DNA of 64,000 nt from Agromyces humatus. GTDB lineage: Bacteria; Actinomycetota; Actinomycetes; Actinomycetales; Microbacteriaceae. A program made the position numbers and the translations under genes. Positions 52,348 through 59,982 of this stretch are shown here, one piece after another. The first letter of the stretch is position 1, and every line of letters begins with the position of its first letter. The stretch is from contig NZ_JAJQPD010000003.1 in NCBI RefSeq assembly GCF_021228295.1, positions 124,001 to 188,000 of the forward strand, in the 5' to 3' direction. The notes under the pieces are model-generated. The model was not told the DNA's origin and made no database searches. It saw only the letters and a list, made by a program, of their open reading frames with translations.

Positions 52348-52632
52348 CTACTTGGCTGCGGCCTTGAGCTTCGAACCCGCCGAGACCTTGACCGAGTAGC
52401 CGGCCGGGATCTCGATGGTGGCTCCGGTCTGCGGGTTGCGGCCGGTGCGCGCAGCGCGGTGCGTGCGCTCGACGGCGAGCCAGCCGGGGATGGAGACCTT
52501 GGTTCCCGAGCCGACGGACTCGGCCAGCGCCTCGAACAGGCCGTTGAGCACGCCGTCGACGGTGGCCTGGCTCTGGCCGGTCGACGAAGCGATCTTCGCG
52601 ACGAGCTCGGACTTGTTCAGCGTGTCAGCCAT
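52348..52632 (-). CDS. HU-family nucleoid DNA-binding protein
   Basis: A 94-residue HU-type protein. It starts MADTLNKSELVAKIASSTG, has the conserved G-x-K-V-x-I-P-G region (GTKVSIPGWLAVERTHRAAR) and the DNA-binding arm RTGRNPQTGATIEIPA, ending in KLKAAAK. The homodimer bends DNA and compacts the nucleoid. The GAGGAGGACATTCA site before ATG 52632 is strong, and a minus-strand TACTTT box at 52663-52668 suggests a short leader. No Lys/Ala-rich mycobacterial-type C-terminal extension is present. Confidence 0.95.
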   Translation of the reverse strand: MADTLNKSELVAKIASSTGQSQATVDGVLNGLFEALAESVGSGTKVSIPGWLAVERTHRAARTGRNPQTGATIEIPAGYSVKVSAGSKLKAAAK

Positions 52633-52844
52633 TGAATGTCCTCCTCAGGACTTCCGCTGTGAAAAGTACAGCAACTTGAATGGAGTGGGAACGATCATTC
52701 GAACGCCCCCGTGGCCGTCAGGCCGCCTCGAATGTAACAGAGATCCCCGGAATCTCGCGGATTTCCGGCCCTTTTCCGTACCTTTGCACGGCGTGTCGCC
52801 GGGCGGGCGTCGGCCGGAGCCGATGACCGGATGCCCCGGGACGA

Positions 52845-52878
52845 CGAAAGGGGCGCCCCTGACGGGACGCCCCTTTCG
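52845..52878 (-). terminator. Hairpin terminator of the ribosomal-protein operon
   Basis: A perfect 11-bp stem (cgaaaggggcg at 52845-52855 with cgcccctttcg at 52868-52878) 13 bp beyond the rpsN stop. The loop can pair further (cccc with ggg). Confidence 0.75.
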
Positions 52879-52891
52879 GTGAAGCTACTGC

Positions 52892-53197
52892 TTACCAGCT
52901 CGACTTGGTGATGCCGGGCAGCTCGCCACGGTGGGCCATGTCGCGGAAGCGGACGCGCGAGACGCCGAACTTCGTGAGCATGCCACGGGGGCGGCCGTCG
53001 ATGGCGTCACGCGAACGCACGCGAACCGGCGATGCGTTGCGGGGAAGCTTCTGCAGGCCGATGCGAGCGGCCTCGCGAGTCTCGTCGGTGCCGTTCGGGT
53101 CGACGAGCGCCTTCTTCAGCTCGAGGCGCTTCGCCGCGTAGCGCTCGACGATCACCTTGCGCTGCTCGTTGCGCGCGATCTTGCTCTTCTTCGCCAT
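52892..53197 (-). CDS. rpsN: 30S ribosomal protein S14 (zinc-independent form)
   Basis: A 101-residue S14 of the long form without the C-x2-C pairs of zinc-binding S14. It begins [20 protein letters not shown] and ends with [20 protein letters not shown] and LPGITKSSW, the family signature. It binds 16S rRNA in the 30S head. It follows rpmG by 3 nt and is the last gene of the L28-L33-S14 operon, ahead of a strong hairpin. Cys-less S14 is typical of many actinobacteria. Confidence 0.97.
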   Translation of the reverse strand: MAKKSKIARNEQRKVIVERYAAKRLELKKALVDPNGTDETREAARIGLQKLPRNASPVRVRSRDAIDGRPRGMLTKFGVSRVRFRDMAHRGELPGITKSSW

Positions 53198-53200
53198 GTC

Positions 53201-53368
53201 TTAGCGCTCCTCTCGGAAGTCGACGTGCTTGCGCACTACAGGGTCGTACTTCTTGAGCACGAGACGGTCGGGGTTGTTGCGGCGGTTCTTGCGGGTCACG
53301 TAGGTGTACCCGGTGCCTGCCGTCGACCGAAGCTTGATGATCGGCCGGATGTCCTGTGCCTTCGCCAT
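53201..53368 (-). CDS. rpmG: 50S ribosomal protein L33 (zinc-independent form)
   Basis: A 55-residue protein, short enough to be easily missed. It reads [20 protein letters not shown] and continues [20 protein letters not shown] to FREER. None of the four zinc-binding cysteines of the C+ form is present. Start ATG 53368 shares one base with the L28 stop (TAATG), and rpsN begins 3 nt after its end. Confidence 0.96.
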   Translation of the reverse strand: MAKAQDIRPIIKLRSTAGTGYTYVTRKNRRNNPDRLVLKKYDPVVRKHVDFREER

Positions 53369-53604
53369 TAGAGCTTCACCCCACGTGCCTGCATGTCCTT
53401 GACCACTGCTTCGATGCCGCGGGCGTCGATCACCTTGATGCCCTTGGCGGACACGTTGATGGTGATGCTACGACGCAGCGACGGCACGTAATAGGTCTTC
53501 TTCTGCACGTTCGGGTCGAAGCGGCGCTTCGTCCGGCGGTGCGAGTGCGAGATGTTGTGTCCGAAGCCGGGAACGGCTCCGGTCACCTGGCACACTGCTG
53601 CCAT
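53368..53604 (-). CDS. rpmB: 50S ribosomal protein L28 (zinc-independent form)
   Basis: A 78-residue L28. It starts [20 protein letters not shown] and carries the conserved [15 protein letters not shown] region, ending in IKVIDARGI. Only one cysteine remains, so the zinc site of C+ L28 is absent. GGAGGAAAG precedes ATG 53604. First gene of the ribosomal operon; its 5' leader contains a perfect 7-bp hairpin (53624-53641). A longer frame to 53619 would include the ribosome site. Confidence 0.97.
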   Translation of the reverse strand: MAAVCQVTGAVPGFGHNISHSHRRTKRRFDPNVQKKTYYVPSLRRSITINVSAKGIKVIDARGIEAVVKDMQARGVKL

Positions 53605-53623
53605 TGGTCTTTCCTCCAATACC

Positions 53624-53641
53624 GAGGGGCGGATGCCCCTC
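53624..53641 (-). promoter_or_regulatory. Leader hairpin before rpmB
   Basis: Perfect stem gaggggc (53624-53630) with gcccctc (53635-53641), loop ggat, about 20 nt upstream of ATG 53604. It may serve autogenous control. Confidence 0.4.
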
Positions 53642-53749
53642 CCAAGGTCTCTTGTCTGCTGACGATCCCGCGCGAACGCCCGCGATTGCTCGCGGATTCA
53701 TGAGGGATTGTCGACGGTCTGGGCAGTGGAAGTACCCAGCCAACGAGCC

Positions 53750-53755
53750 AGCTTA
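53750..53755 (-). promoter_or_regulatory. Possible -10 box of the rpmB operon
   Basis: Minus-strand TAAGCT, preceded by TGACC-like sequence at a plausible -35 distance. It would give a leader of about 140 nt. No AT-rich Zur-type palindrome is seen in 53605-53760. Confidence 0.4.
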
Positions 53756-53941
53756 CCAGAGGCCCGGTCACGAGCCGAATCGATCGGATGTTCCGTCGCG
53801 GCGTTCCACGCGGCCCCGCCTCACTCCCGAATGCAGGAACTCTTCGGGGGCACGCCGGCGTCTCGTCGACCCTACGCGGCGTGTCGTGCAGTTCTTCCTG
53901 TGCTGGCTTCCGAGACGCTCCGGGACATACGCTCGCCCTGT
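53756..53941. other. Non-coding gap
   Basis: Between the rpmB promoter region and the stop of the gene at 53942. No coding frame with a start and ribosome site and no strong hairpin were found, so the end of the gad transcript is not located. Confidence 0.4.
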
Positions 53942-54610
53942 TCACGCCTCCGCGTCGATCGTGCGACGCGACAGCAGCGCCGCGACGAGGAAGCAGATCG
54001 CTCCGAGCAGCGTGCCGAGGTTCGCCCAGAACATGCTCAGCAGGGTGTCGGTCTCGGGCACGACATAGGCACCCACGGCCGAGGCGCCGAACGCGATGGA
54101 GCCGAGCAGGTTCAGCCAGGTGCCGTGCCATGTTCGCGCGTCGGTGTCCCAGAGGCGCGCGCGATCCTTCGTCGCGACGACCGCGAGCGCGCTCGAGACG
54201 AGGAACGCGACCGATCCCCACGCATCGGGTCGCCAGCCGGCGCCGACGCGGGTCGGGTCGGCGATCGCCGCGAGGAGCGCGACGAGCGTGCTCACGTTGA
54301 AGCAGAGGGTGCCGAAGAACTGGATCGCCGCAGCCCACCAGTCGGCCCGATCGGCGCGGTTCGTGTCATTACGCGGGGGTCGCCGTCCGCTCAGGCTCAG
54401 CTGGATGAACGCGGCGGCGGTGAAGAAGATCGACCCGGCGAAGAACGTGATGTTCGTGCCGACGACCCCGGCCCATTCGGCGTAGAACGGCACCGCGCCC
54501 ACGAGGAAGCAGAGCGATCCGACGGCGAATCCCCACGCTTCACGGCGCAGCCGCCGCCGTCGCCCGGCGCGCCCCGCGGAGGCACTCGTCGCCGCGGCAT
54601 CCGTGCTCAT
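53942..54610 (-). CDS. YrhK-domain membrane protein
   Basis: A 222-residue protein with an Arg-rich cytoplasmic N-terminus and six hydrophobic segments arranged as three pairs: AVGSLCFLVGAVPFYAEW, NITFFAGSIFFTAAAFIQL, AAIQFFGTLCFNVSTLVALL, SVAFLVSSALAVVAT, NLLGSIAFGASAVGAYV and NLGTLLGAICFLVAALL. The repeated G-S-x2-F/F-x-G-x-L pattern is that of YrhK-like domains. It starts 7 bp after the glutamate decarboxylase stop, so the two are co-transcribed. A role in acid or GABA physiology is inferred from context only. Confidence 0.82.
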   Translation of the reverse strand: MSTDAAATSASAGRAGRRRRLRREAWGFAVGSLCFLVGAVPFYAEWAGVVGTNITFFAGSIFFTAAAFIQLSLSGRRPPRNDTNRADRADWWAAAIQFFGTLCFNVSTLVALLAAIADPTRVGAGWRPDAWGSVAFLVSSALAVVATKDRARLWDTDARTWHGTWLNLLGSIAFGASAVGAYVVPETDTLLSMFWANLGTLLGAICFLVAALLSRRTIDAEA

Positions 54611-54617
54611 GATCGGC

Positions 54618-55988
54618 TCAGTGGTGGAACCCGGGCCGCTGCCCTTCGGTCGGCATCGGCGAGCTCAGCCCGTCGAGCCACGCCGTCTCGGCGCGGATGT
54701 CGTCGAGCAACTCGTCGGCGAGGTCGCGGCTCAGGCCGTTGCGCACCACGATGCGCTGCACCGTGAGATCGCTCATGTCGTCGGGCATCGGATACGCCGG
54801 GACGAGCCAGCCCTTCATGCGCAGGCGATCCGAGAGGTGGTAGAGGTTCCACTTGTCGGTGTAGCCCGGCTTCAGCCGCCACGCGAACACGGGGATGTCG
54901 GATCCATCGCTCCACAGGTCGAAGGCGCCCATCTCGGAGATCCCCTTCGAGAGGTACATGGCGACGTCCTGGCACTCCTGCTGGATGGCCGTGTAGCCCT
55001 CGCGTCCGAGGCGCAGGAACTGGTAGTACTGCAGGAGCACCTGGGAGCCCGGCCGCGAGAAGTTGAGCGCGAGGGTGGGCATGTCGCCGCCGAGGTAGCT
55101 GACGCGGAAGATGAGCTCGTCGGGCAGCGCATCGAGCGTGCGCCAGACGACCCACCCGACGCCGGGGTACACGAGCCCGTACTTGTGGCCCGACGTGCTG
55201 ATCGAGTGCACGCGCGGAAGGCGGAAGTCCCACTCGACCTCGGGCTGCAGGAACGGTGCGATCATCGCCCCCGACGCGCCGTCGACGTGGATCGGCACGT
55301 CGAGGCCCGTCTTCTCCTGGAGCGCGTCGAGCGCCGCGGCGATCTCCTGAACGGGCTCGTACCTGCCCGTGTACGTGACACCCATGATCGCGACGACGCC
55401 GATCGTGTTCTCGTCGACGTACTGCTCGAGCTGGCTGCCGTCGAGTGAGGGGTGCTCGTCGGTGACCGGCACGTACCGGGGCTCGACCTCGAAGTAGTTG
55501 CAGAACTTCTCCCAGCAGACCTGCACCGCCGAGCTCATGATGAGGTTGGGCTTGTCGGTCGGCTTGCCCGCTGCCCGGCGGGCCAGCTGCCAGCGGCGCT
55601 TGAACGCGAGGCCGCCCAGCATGCACGCCTCGGACGACCCGATCGTCGAGGTGCCGATCGATGCCTTCACGTCGGGCACGTTCCAGAGCGAGGCGAGGAT
55701 GCGCCAGCAGTTCTCCTCGATCGCCGCCGTGCGCGGGTACTCGTCCTTGTCGATCATGTTCTTGTCGTACGTCTCGGCGAACAGCCGGTCGGCCTCGTCA
55801 CCCATCCACGTCGCGACGAAGGTCGCGAGGTTGAGGCGTGCGTTGCCGTCGAGCATGGTCTCGTCGTGCACGATCTGGCGAGCGGTGCCCGGATCCATCT
55901 CGGAGTCGGGAATGGTGAAGCGCGGCGCGGGACCGCGCTCCGCGGCTCGAGTGTAGGTCGGGGCGAGAACGTTCGGATCATGGGTCAT
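54618..55988 (-). CDS. gadB: Glutamate decarboxylase
   Basis: A 456-residue PLP-dependent decarboxylase converting glutamate to GABA and CO2, consuming a cytoplasmic proton. The pyridoxal-lysine motif is HSISTSGHKYGLVYPG, VPIHVDGASGAMIAPF holds the Asp contacting the ring nitrogen, and IGTSTIGSSEACMLGGLA is the phosphate-binding region. The N-terminal LNLATFVATWM and C-terminal GFHH are typical of GadA/GadB, including the terminal His region that closes the active site at higher pH in E. coli. GGAGGAGCGCACC precedes ATG 55988. No GadC antiporter is adjacent. Confidence 0.95.
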   Translation of the reverse strand: MTHDPNVLAPTYTRAAERGPAPRFTIPDSEMDPGTARQIVHDETMLDGNARLNLATFVATWMGDEADRLFAETYDKNMIDKDEYPRTAAIEENCWRILASLWNVPDVKASIGTSTIGSSEACMLGGLAFKRRWQLARRAAGKPTDKPNLIMSSAVQVCWEKFCNYFEVEPRYVPVTDEHPSLDGSQLEQYVDENTIGVVAIMGVTYTGRYEPVQEIAAALDALQEKTGLDVPIHVDGASGAMIAPFLQPEVEWDFRLPRVHSISTSGHKYGLVYPGVGWVVWRTLDALPDELIFRVSYLGGDMPTLALNFSRPGSQVLLQYYQFLRLGREGYTAIQQECQDVAMYLSKGISEMGAFDLWSDGSDIPVFAWRLKPGYTDKWNLYHLSDRLRMKGWLVPAYPMPDDMSDLTVQRIVVRNGLSRDLADELLDDIRAETAWLDGLSSPMPTEGQRPGFHH

Positions 55989-56120
55989 GGTGCGCTCCTC
56001 CGGTCAGGTCGGTCGACCGGACCCGCGCGCGGGTCGCCTGAAGGGCCGCCGACCTGGAGCAGGCACCGGGCCCCCGGCCGGTCACCGTCTACGCGCCAGA
56101 CACTACGCCACGCCGACATG

Positions 56121-56143
56121 CCCCCGATACCCCGAATCGGGGG
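56121..56143. terminator. Hairpin, possible second terminator
   Basis: Stem cccccgat (56121-56128) with atcggggg (56136-56143), 15 bp beyond the larger hairpin at 56158-56199 in the direction of the betaine-transporter transcript. Confidence 0.45.
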
Positions 56144-56157
56144 CCATCGGATGCGAA

Positions 56158-56199
56158 CGGCGGATGTCGCGTGCAGCACGCTGCACGCGACATCCGCCG
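56158..56199 (-). terminator. Strong 19-bp hairpin terminator of the ABC operon
   Basis: A perfect 19-bp inverted repeat (56158-56176 with 56181-56199) and a 4-base loop (cacg), 14 bp beyond the stop of the binding-protein gene at 56213. No T run follows. Confidence 0.75.
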
Positions 56200-56212
56200 A
56201 ATCCAACCCGGG

Positions 56213-57103
56213 TCAGGAGGTCAGCGAGTCGACCCACTCCTGGTTCTCCGAGATCCACTGCTCGACGACGGGACCATAGTCGTCGGCGTCGCTCTCGTTG
56301 AACATCGCGTTCTCGAGCGAGAACAACAGGTCGCTGTCCATGCGGAAGTCCTGCAGCCAGCCACTGAGCGTCGGGAAGTCCTCCTCGAAGCTCTTGCCGC
56401 CGAACGCGTGGATGCCCTCGGCATCGCCGAGCATGCCCTCGGGGTCCTCCAGGTCCTTCAGCGGGAACGCGTCGTACGCCCAGTGCGGCCGCCACAGTGT
56501 CACGGCGATGTTCTCGCCCGCGTCGGTCGCGGCTGTCAGCTCGGCGAGCATCGCGGGGGTCGACGAGGTGAGGTACTCCATGTCGTCGAGGCCGTAGGCG
56601 GGGATCACGTCTTCAGTGGTCACCCGGTTGAGGCCCGAGCCGGGCTCGATGCCGACGAGGCGGTTGTCGAACGCGTCGGCGTTCGCGGCGAGCTCGGCGA
56701 GCGAGTCGATGGGGGCATCCTCGTTCACGGCGATCGTGAGCTTCGCGTCCTCGTTCCAGGCGCCGAGGTCGACGAGGTCGTCGCCGTACTGCTCGATGTA
56801 GTCCTGGTGGGTGGTCGGAAGCCAGGTGTCGAGCGTCACGTCGTAGTCGTCGGTCGTGAGACCTGAGTACACGGGCGCGACGTCGGCGTACTCGAGCTCG
56901 ACGTCGTACCCCTCCTCGGTGAGGATCGCCTTCCAGAGCTCGCTCGCGGCGATGCCCTCGTCCCAGCCGTTGAACACGGCGATCGTGACGTCCTTGCGGT
57001 CGCCATTCTCGAGCGATCCGCTGCCGGCGTCCGCCGAACAGCCGACGAGCAGGAGAGCGGATGTCGCGGCGAGGGCCGCGGCTCCGGTGGTGCGCTTCTT
57101 CAT
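56213..57103 (-). CDS. Glycine betaine/proline-type ABC transporter substrate-binding lipoprotein
   Basis: A 296-residue OpuAC/ProX-family binding protein. The signal peptide MKKRTTGAAALAATSALLLV ends in the lipobox LVGC, so it is lipid-anchored outside the membrane. The mature part has VTIAVFNGWDEGIAASELWKA-type opening, VTLDTWLPTTHQDYIEQYG and ENIAVTLWRPHWAYDAFPLK; the Trp residues are of the kind that cage quaternary amines. ATG 57103 is the start, and long frames beyond it are shadows. It is third in the operon after ATPase and permease. Betaine, choline or proline betaine are candidate ligands. Confidence 0.92.
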   Translation of the reverse strand: MKKRTTGAAALAATSALLLVGCSADAGSGSLENGDRKDVTIAVFNGWDEGIAASELWKAILTEEGYDVELEYADVAPVYSGLTTDDYDVTLDTWLPTTHQDYIEQYGDDLVDLGAWNEDAKLTIAVNEDAPIDSLAELAANADAFDNRLVGIEPGSGLNRVTTEDVIPAYGLDDMEYLTSSTPAMLAELTAATDAGENIAVTLWRPHWAYDAFPLKDLEDPEGMLGDAEGIHAFGGKSFEEDFPTLSGWLQDFRMDSDLLFSLENAMFNESDADDYGPVVEQWISENQEWVDSLTS

Positions 57104-57192
57104 GGTGTTTCCTTTCCTCCCGTGTGCTGTGGCACGGGTGTTGGGGAGCGCCGCGCATTCGCGCGCGACGGGTCTTCGGTCGGTTGCGCCGG

Positions 57193-58104
57193 TCAGGCCG
57201 GCACGGACGACGGCGCGGCGACGGGATCGGCCGGCGCGGGGACATCCGTCGATCGCTCGCGGGTGGATCGCGACGTTCGCCGCCGGGCGCCGAGCGCGCC
57301 CGTGATGCGGTCGAGGATGATCGCGAGGATCACCACCGAGAGGCCGGCCTCGAACCCCAGGCCGACGTCGATGCGCGTGAGCGACTGCACGACCTCGCCG
57401 CCGAGGCCGCCGGCTCCGACCATGCCCGCGATGACGACCATCGACAGCGAGAGCATGATGACCTGGTTGACGCCCGCCATGATCGACGGCATCGCGAGCG
57501 GCAGCTGCACCTGGCGCAGGATGCGCCACGGCGAGGATCCGAACGCATGACCCGCCTCGACGACCTCGCGGTCGACGCCGCGGATGCCGAGCTCGGTGAG
57601 CCGCACGCCGGGCGCCATCGCGAACACGATCGTGGCGACGATGCCCGGCACGACACCCACCCGGAACAGGATGAGCGCCGGGATCAGGTAGACGAACGCC
57701 GGCATCGTCTGCATGAAGTCGAGGATCGGGCGGATGATCTTCGAGGCGACGTCCGAGCGTGCAGCGAGCACGCCGATCGGGATCGCGATCACGATGGCGA
57801 TGGCGCTCGCGACGAGCACGAGGGCGAGGGAATCCATGGCGTTGTCCCACTGGCCGACCCCCACGATCACGAGCAGGCCGACGACGATGCCGACCGCGAG
57901 CCTCCAGCCGCGCGCCGCGTATCCGAGCACCGCGATCACGACGATGATCGCCCAGAACGGCGGGGCTGCGAGCACCAGGTCGACGAGGTCGTAGAGCCCC
58001 GCGAAGACGGCCCGCACGACGGCGAAGAATCCGCCGAGCACCTCGGTGATCACGGCGATGACGGCCTCGGCGGCCTCGCCGAGGGGAAGACGGAAGTCGT
58101 TCAT
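57193..58104 (-). CDS. ABC transporter permease, glycine betaine type
   Basis: A 303-residue ProW/OpuAB-type permease. It has about six to seven spans (WAIIVVIAVLGYAARGW, LAVGIVVGLLVIVGVG, LVLVASAIAIVIAIPIGVLA) and the BPD_transp_1 coupling loop EAGHAFGSSPWRILRQVQLPLAMPSI in outline (E-A-x2-x-G-x9-I-x-L-P). The C-terminal tail is Arg/Pro/Ala-rich. The ATG at 58104 overlaps the ATPase stop (ATGA). It imports osmoprotectants across the cytoplasmic membrane together with its two partners. Confidence 0.93.
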   Translation of the reverse strand: MNDFRLPLGEAAEAVIAVITEVLGGFFAVVRAVFAGLYDLVDLVLAAPPFWAIIVVIAVLGYAARGWRLAVGIVVGLLVIVGVGQWDNAMDSLALVLVASAIAIVIAIPIGVLAARSDVASKIIRPILDFMQTMPAFVYLIPALILFRVGVVPGIVATIVFAMAPGVRLTELGIRGVDREVVEAGHAFGSSPWRILRQVQLPLAMPSIMAGVNQVIMLSLSMVVIAGMVGAGGLGGEVVQSLTRIDVGLGFEAGLSVVILAIILDRITGALGARRRTSRSTRERSTDVPAPADPVAAPSSVPA

Positions 58105-59435
58105 GCGGGACTCCTCTCAGCGGCATCCGATCGGACGGCGTCGGCGACCTCGGCGGCGACCTGCATCGCGGCGGTGCGATGCAGGGTCTCGGTGATGACA
58201 TCGACCGGGATCGTGGCCGGCGTCTCGACGGCGGCCGGCTCGCCGGTGTCGGTGCTCACGTTGCCGAGCGCGGCGAGCAGCGTCACGCGGGGCACCGCGC
58301 CAAGCAGCCGACCGTCGTCGTCGACGACCGCGAGGGGCAACTGGCTCTCGACGGCGCTCTCGAAGAGCTCCGAGAGGTGCTCCCCCGCTCGGACGACGGG
58401 GTGGTCGTCGCTGATGACGCGGTCGAGCGACCGCTCCCCGCGCTGGACGAGTCGCAGCACGTCACGATCGTGCGCGACGCCGAGCAGCCGCCTGCCCGCA
58501 CCGACGACGAACACCATCGAGGTCTGCAGGTCGCGCATCGTGCGCAACGCGGCGCGAGGACCGGCCGAGGCCACGACGACGGCGCGGGGCGCCTCCATCA
58601 CGTTGCCGGCCGTCAGGACCCGGGCGCGGTCCACGTCACGCACGAACTGGGCGACGTAGTCGTCCGCGGGTTCGGTCAGGATCTCCTCGGCGGTGCCGAG
58701 CTGCACGATGCGGCCGTCGCGCATGACCGCGATGCGATCGCCGAGGTACATCGCCTCGTTGAGGTCGTGGGTGATGAACACGATGGTCTTGCCGAGTTCG
58801 TGCTGCAGCTCGACCAGCTGCTCCTGCATCTCGCGTCGGATCAGGGGATCGAGCGCCGAGAACGCCTCGTCCATGAGCAGGATGTCGGTGTCTGCGGCAA
58901 GGGCGCGCGCGAGGCCGACCCGCTGTTGCATGCCGCCCGAGAGCTCGGCCGGCATCTTGTCGCCCCAACCGCCGAGACCGACGCGGTCGAGGATGCGTTC
59001 GGCACGCTCGCGACGCTCGGCCGACGCGACGCCCTGGATCTCGAGGCCGTAGGCGGCGTTCTCGAGAACGGTGCGATGCGGCAGGAGGGCGAAGTGCTGG
59101 AACACCATCGACACGTGGCGTCGTCGGATCTGACGCAACCGCTTGGCCGGGATGCCGGCGATCTGCTCTCCCATCACCGTGACACCGCCGTCGGTCGCCT
59201 CGAGCAGGCCGTTCAGCATGCGGATGAGGGTCGACTTGCCCGAGCCCGAAAGGCCCATGACAACGAAGATCTCACCCTGCCTCACCGTGAAGTCTGCGTC
59301 GATGACGGCCGCGGTGCCGAGCGGGGCGAGCTCGTCGCGGGTCGCGCCCGAGCGCAGTTGCTCGAGGGCTTCGCGCGGCTTGCGGCCGAAGAACTTGGTG
59401 AGGTGGTGCACCTCGAGGGCTGGAGTGTCGATCAT
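58101..59435 (-). CDS. ABC transporter ATPase with CBS domains, glycine betaine type
   Basis: A 444-residue ProV/OpuAA-type ATPase. Walker A is VMGLSGSGKSTLIRMLNGL, the signature is ELSGGMQQRVGLARALA, Walker B is ILLMDEAFSALDPLIR and the H-loop FITHDLNEAM. Residues about 285-400 hold paired CBS domains (TMRDLQTSMVFVVGAGRRLLGV, QLPLAVVDDDGRLLGAVPR), which sense ionic strength or nucleotides in OpuA. The N-terminal region between the first strand and Walker A (REALEQLRSGATRDELAPLG) is the usual ProV insertion. Start ATG 59435. Confidence 0.95.
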   Translation of the reverse strand: MIDTPALEVHHLTKFFGRKPREALEQLRSGATRDELAPLGTAAVIDADFTVRQGEIFVVMGLSGSGKSTLIRMLNGLLEATDGGVTVMGEQIAGIPAKRLRQIRRRHVSMVFQHFALLPHRTVLENAAYGLEIQGVASAERRERAERILDRVGLGGWGDKMPAELSGGMQQRVGLARALAADTDILLMDEAFSALDPLIRREMQEQLVELQHELGKTIVFITHDLNEAMYLGDRIAVMRDGRIVQLGTAEEILTEPADDYVAQFVRDVDRARVLTAGNVMEAPRAVVVASAGPRAALRTMRDLQTSMVFVVGAGRRLLGVAHDRDVLRLVQRGERSLDRVISDDHPVVRAGEHLSELFESAVESQLPLAVVDDDGRLLGAVPRVTLLAALGNVSTDTGEPAAVETPATIPVDVITETLHRTAAMQVAAEVADAVRSDAAERSPA

Positions 59436-59866
59436 CGGATGGGGCTCCCGGAGGCGCGCCGAAGCGCGCGTCGAAGCGCGCGGAATCGGATTCGGGGTCG
59501 GCGAACGCCTGGGTCACGGCCGGGTTGACGGTGCATCGGGAGGCACTCTCAAGCCGGCGGCGAGGTGCTGTGCACCGGCGAGAACGGAACTCCATCGGGT
59601 CCGGCCATTGGGGCTGGACGCCACACCGCCGAACCATACGTTTCGGAATTCCTGAGTGGGGAATATCGGAGCGCGGACTGGGCGATTCGGTCTTGCAGGA
59701 CCGCCACCCACCGTATCGAGGTTCTCAGGGAACCCCAAACCGAGGGTCGGAAATTCACCGGTGGCCGGACATTCCTGCGATCTGGCCCGCATGGCGCGCG
59801 GCGTGGCGTGGCTTCCACCGAAGAGAACCGTAAGAGTGGGGTCTTGCGCCCTACTTACGTCGGCGA
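59436..59866. other. Intergenic region between divergent operons, no gene recognised
   Basis: About 430 bp without a convincing gene. Short frames exist, such as 59565-60047 (+), but they lack ribosome sites and family resemblance, and that one runs into the next gene. It includes a near-tandem repeat of cgaagcgcgcg around 59460-59482, an 8-base GGAATTCC palindrome near 59643 and a visibly lower GC stretch at about 59620-59770. Promoters for the betaine transporter (-) and part of the control region of the prenyl operon (+) must lie here. Confidence 0.6.
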
Positions 59867-59872
59867 TAGCGT
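59844..59872 (+). promoter_or_regulatory. Promoter of the prenyl synthase operon
   Basis: TTGCGC at 59844-59849 and TAGCGT at 59867-59872, spacing 17 bp. It would give a leader of about 105 nt before ATG 59983, unlike the leaderless genes. Confidence 0.55.
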
Positions 59873-59982
59873 GACTTTCATCGCATCCGGCGGCAGAAGG
59901 ATGAGTCAGCCTCGAATCCGAGGCCACGAGCGCTTCAAGTTTCTGCACCGGTCGCCCCAGTCACCGTCGACGAAGGAGCACC

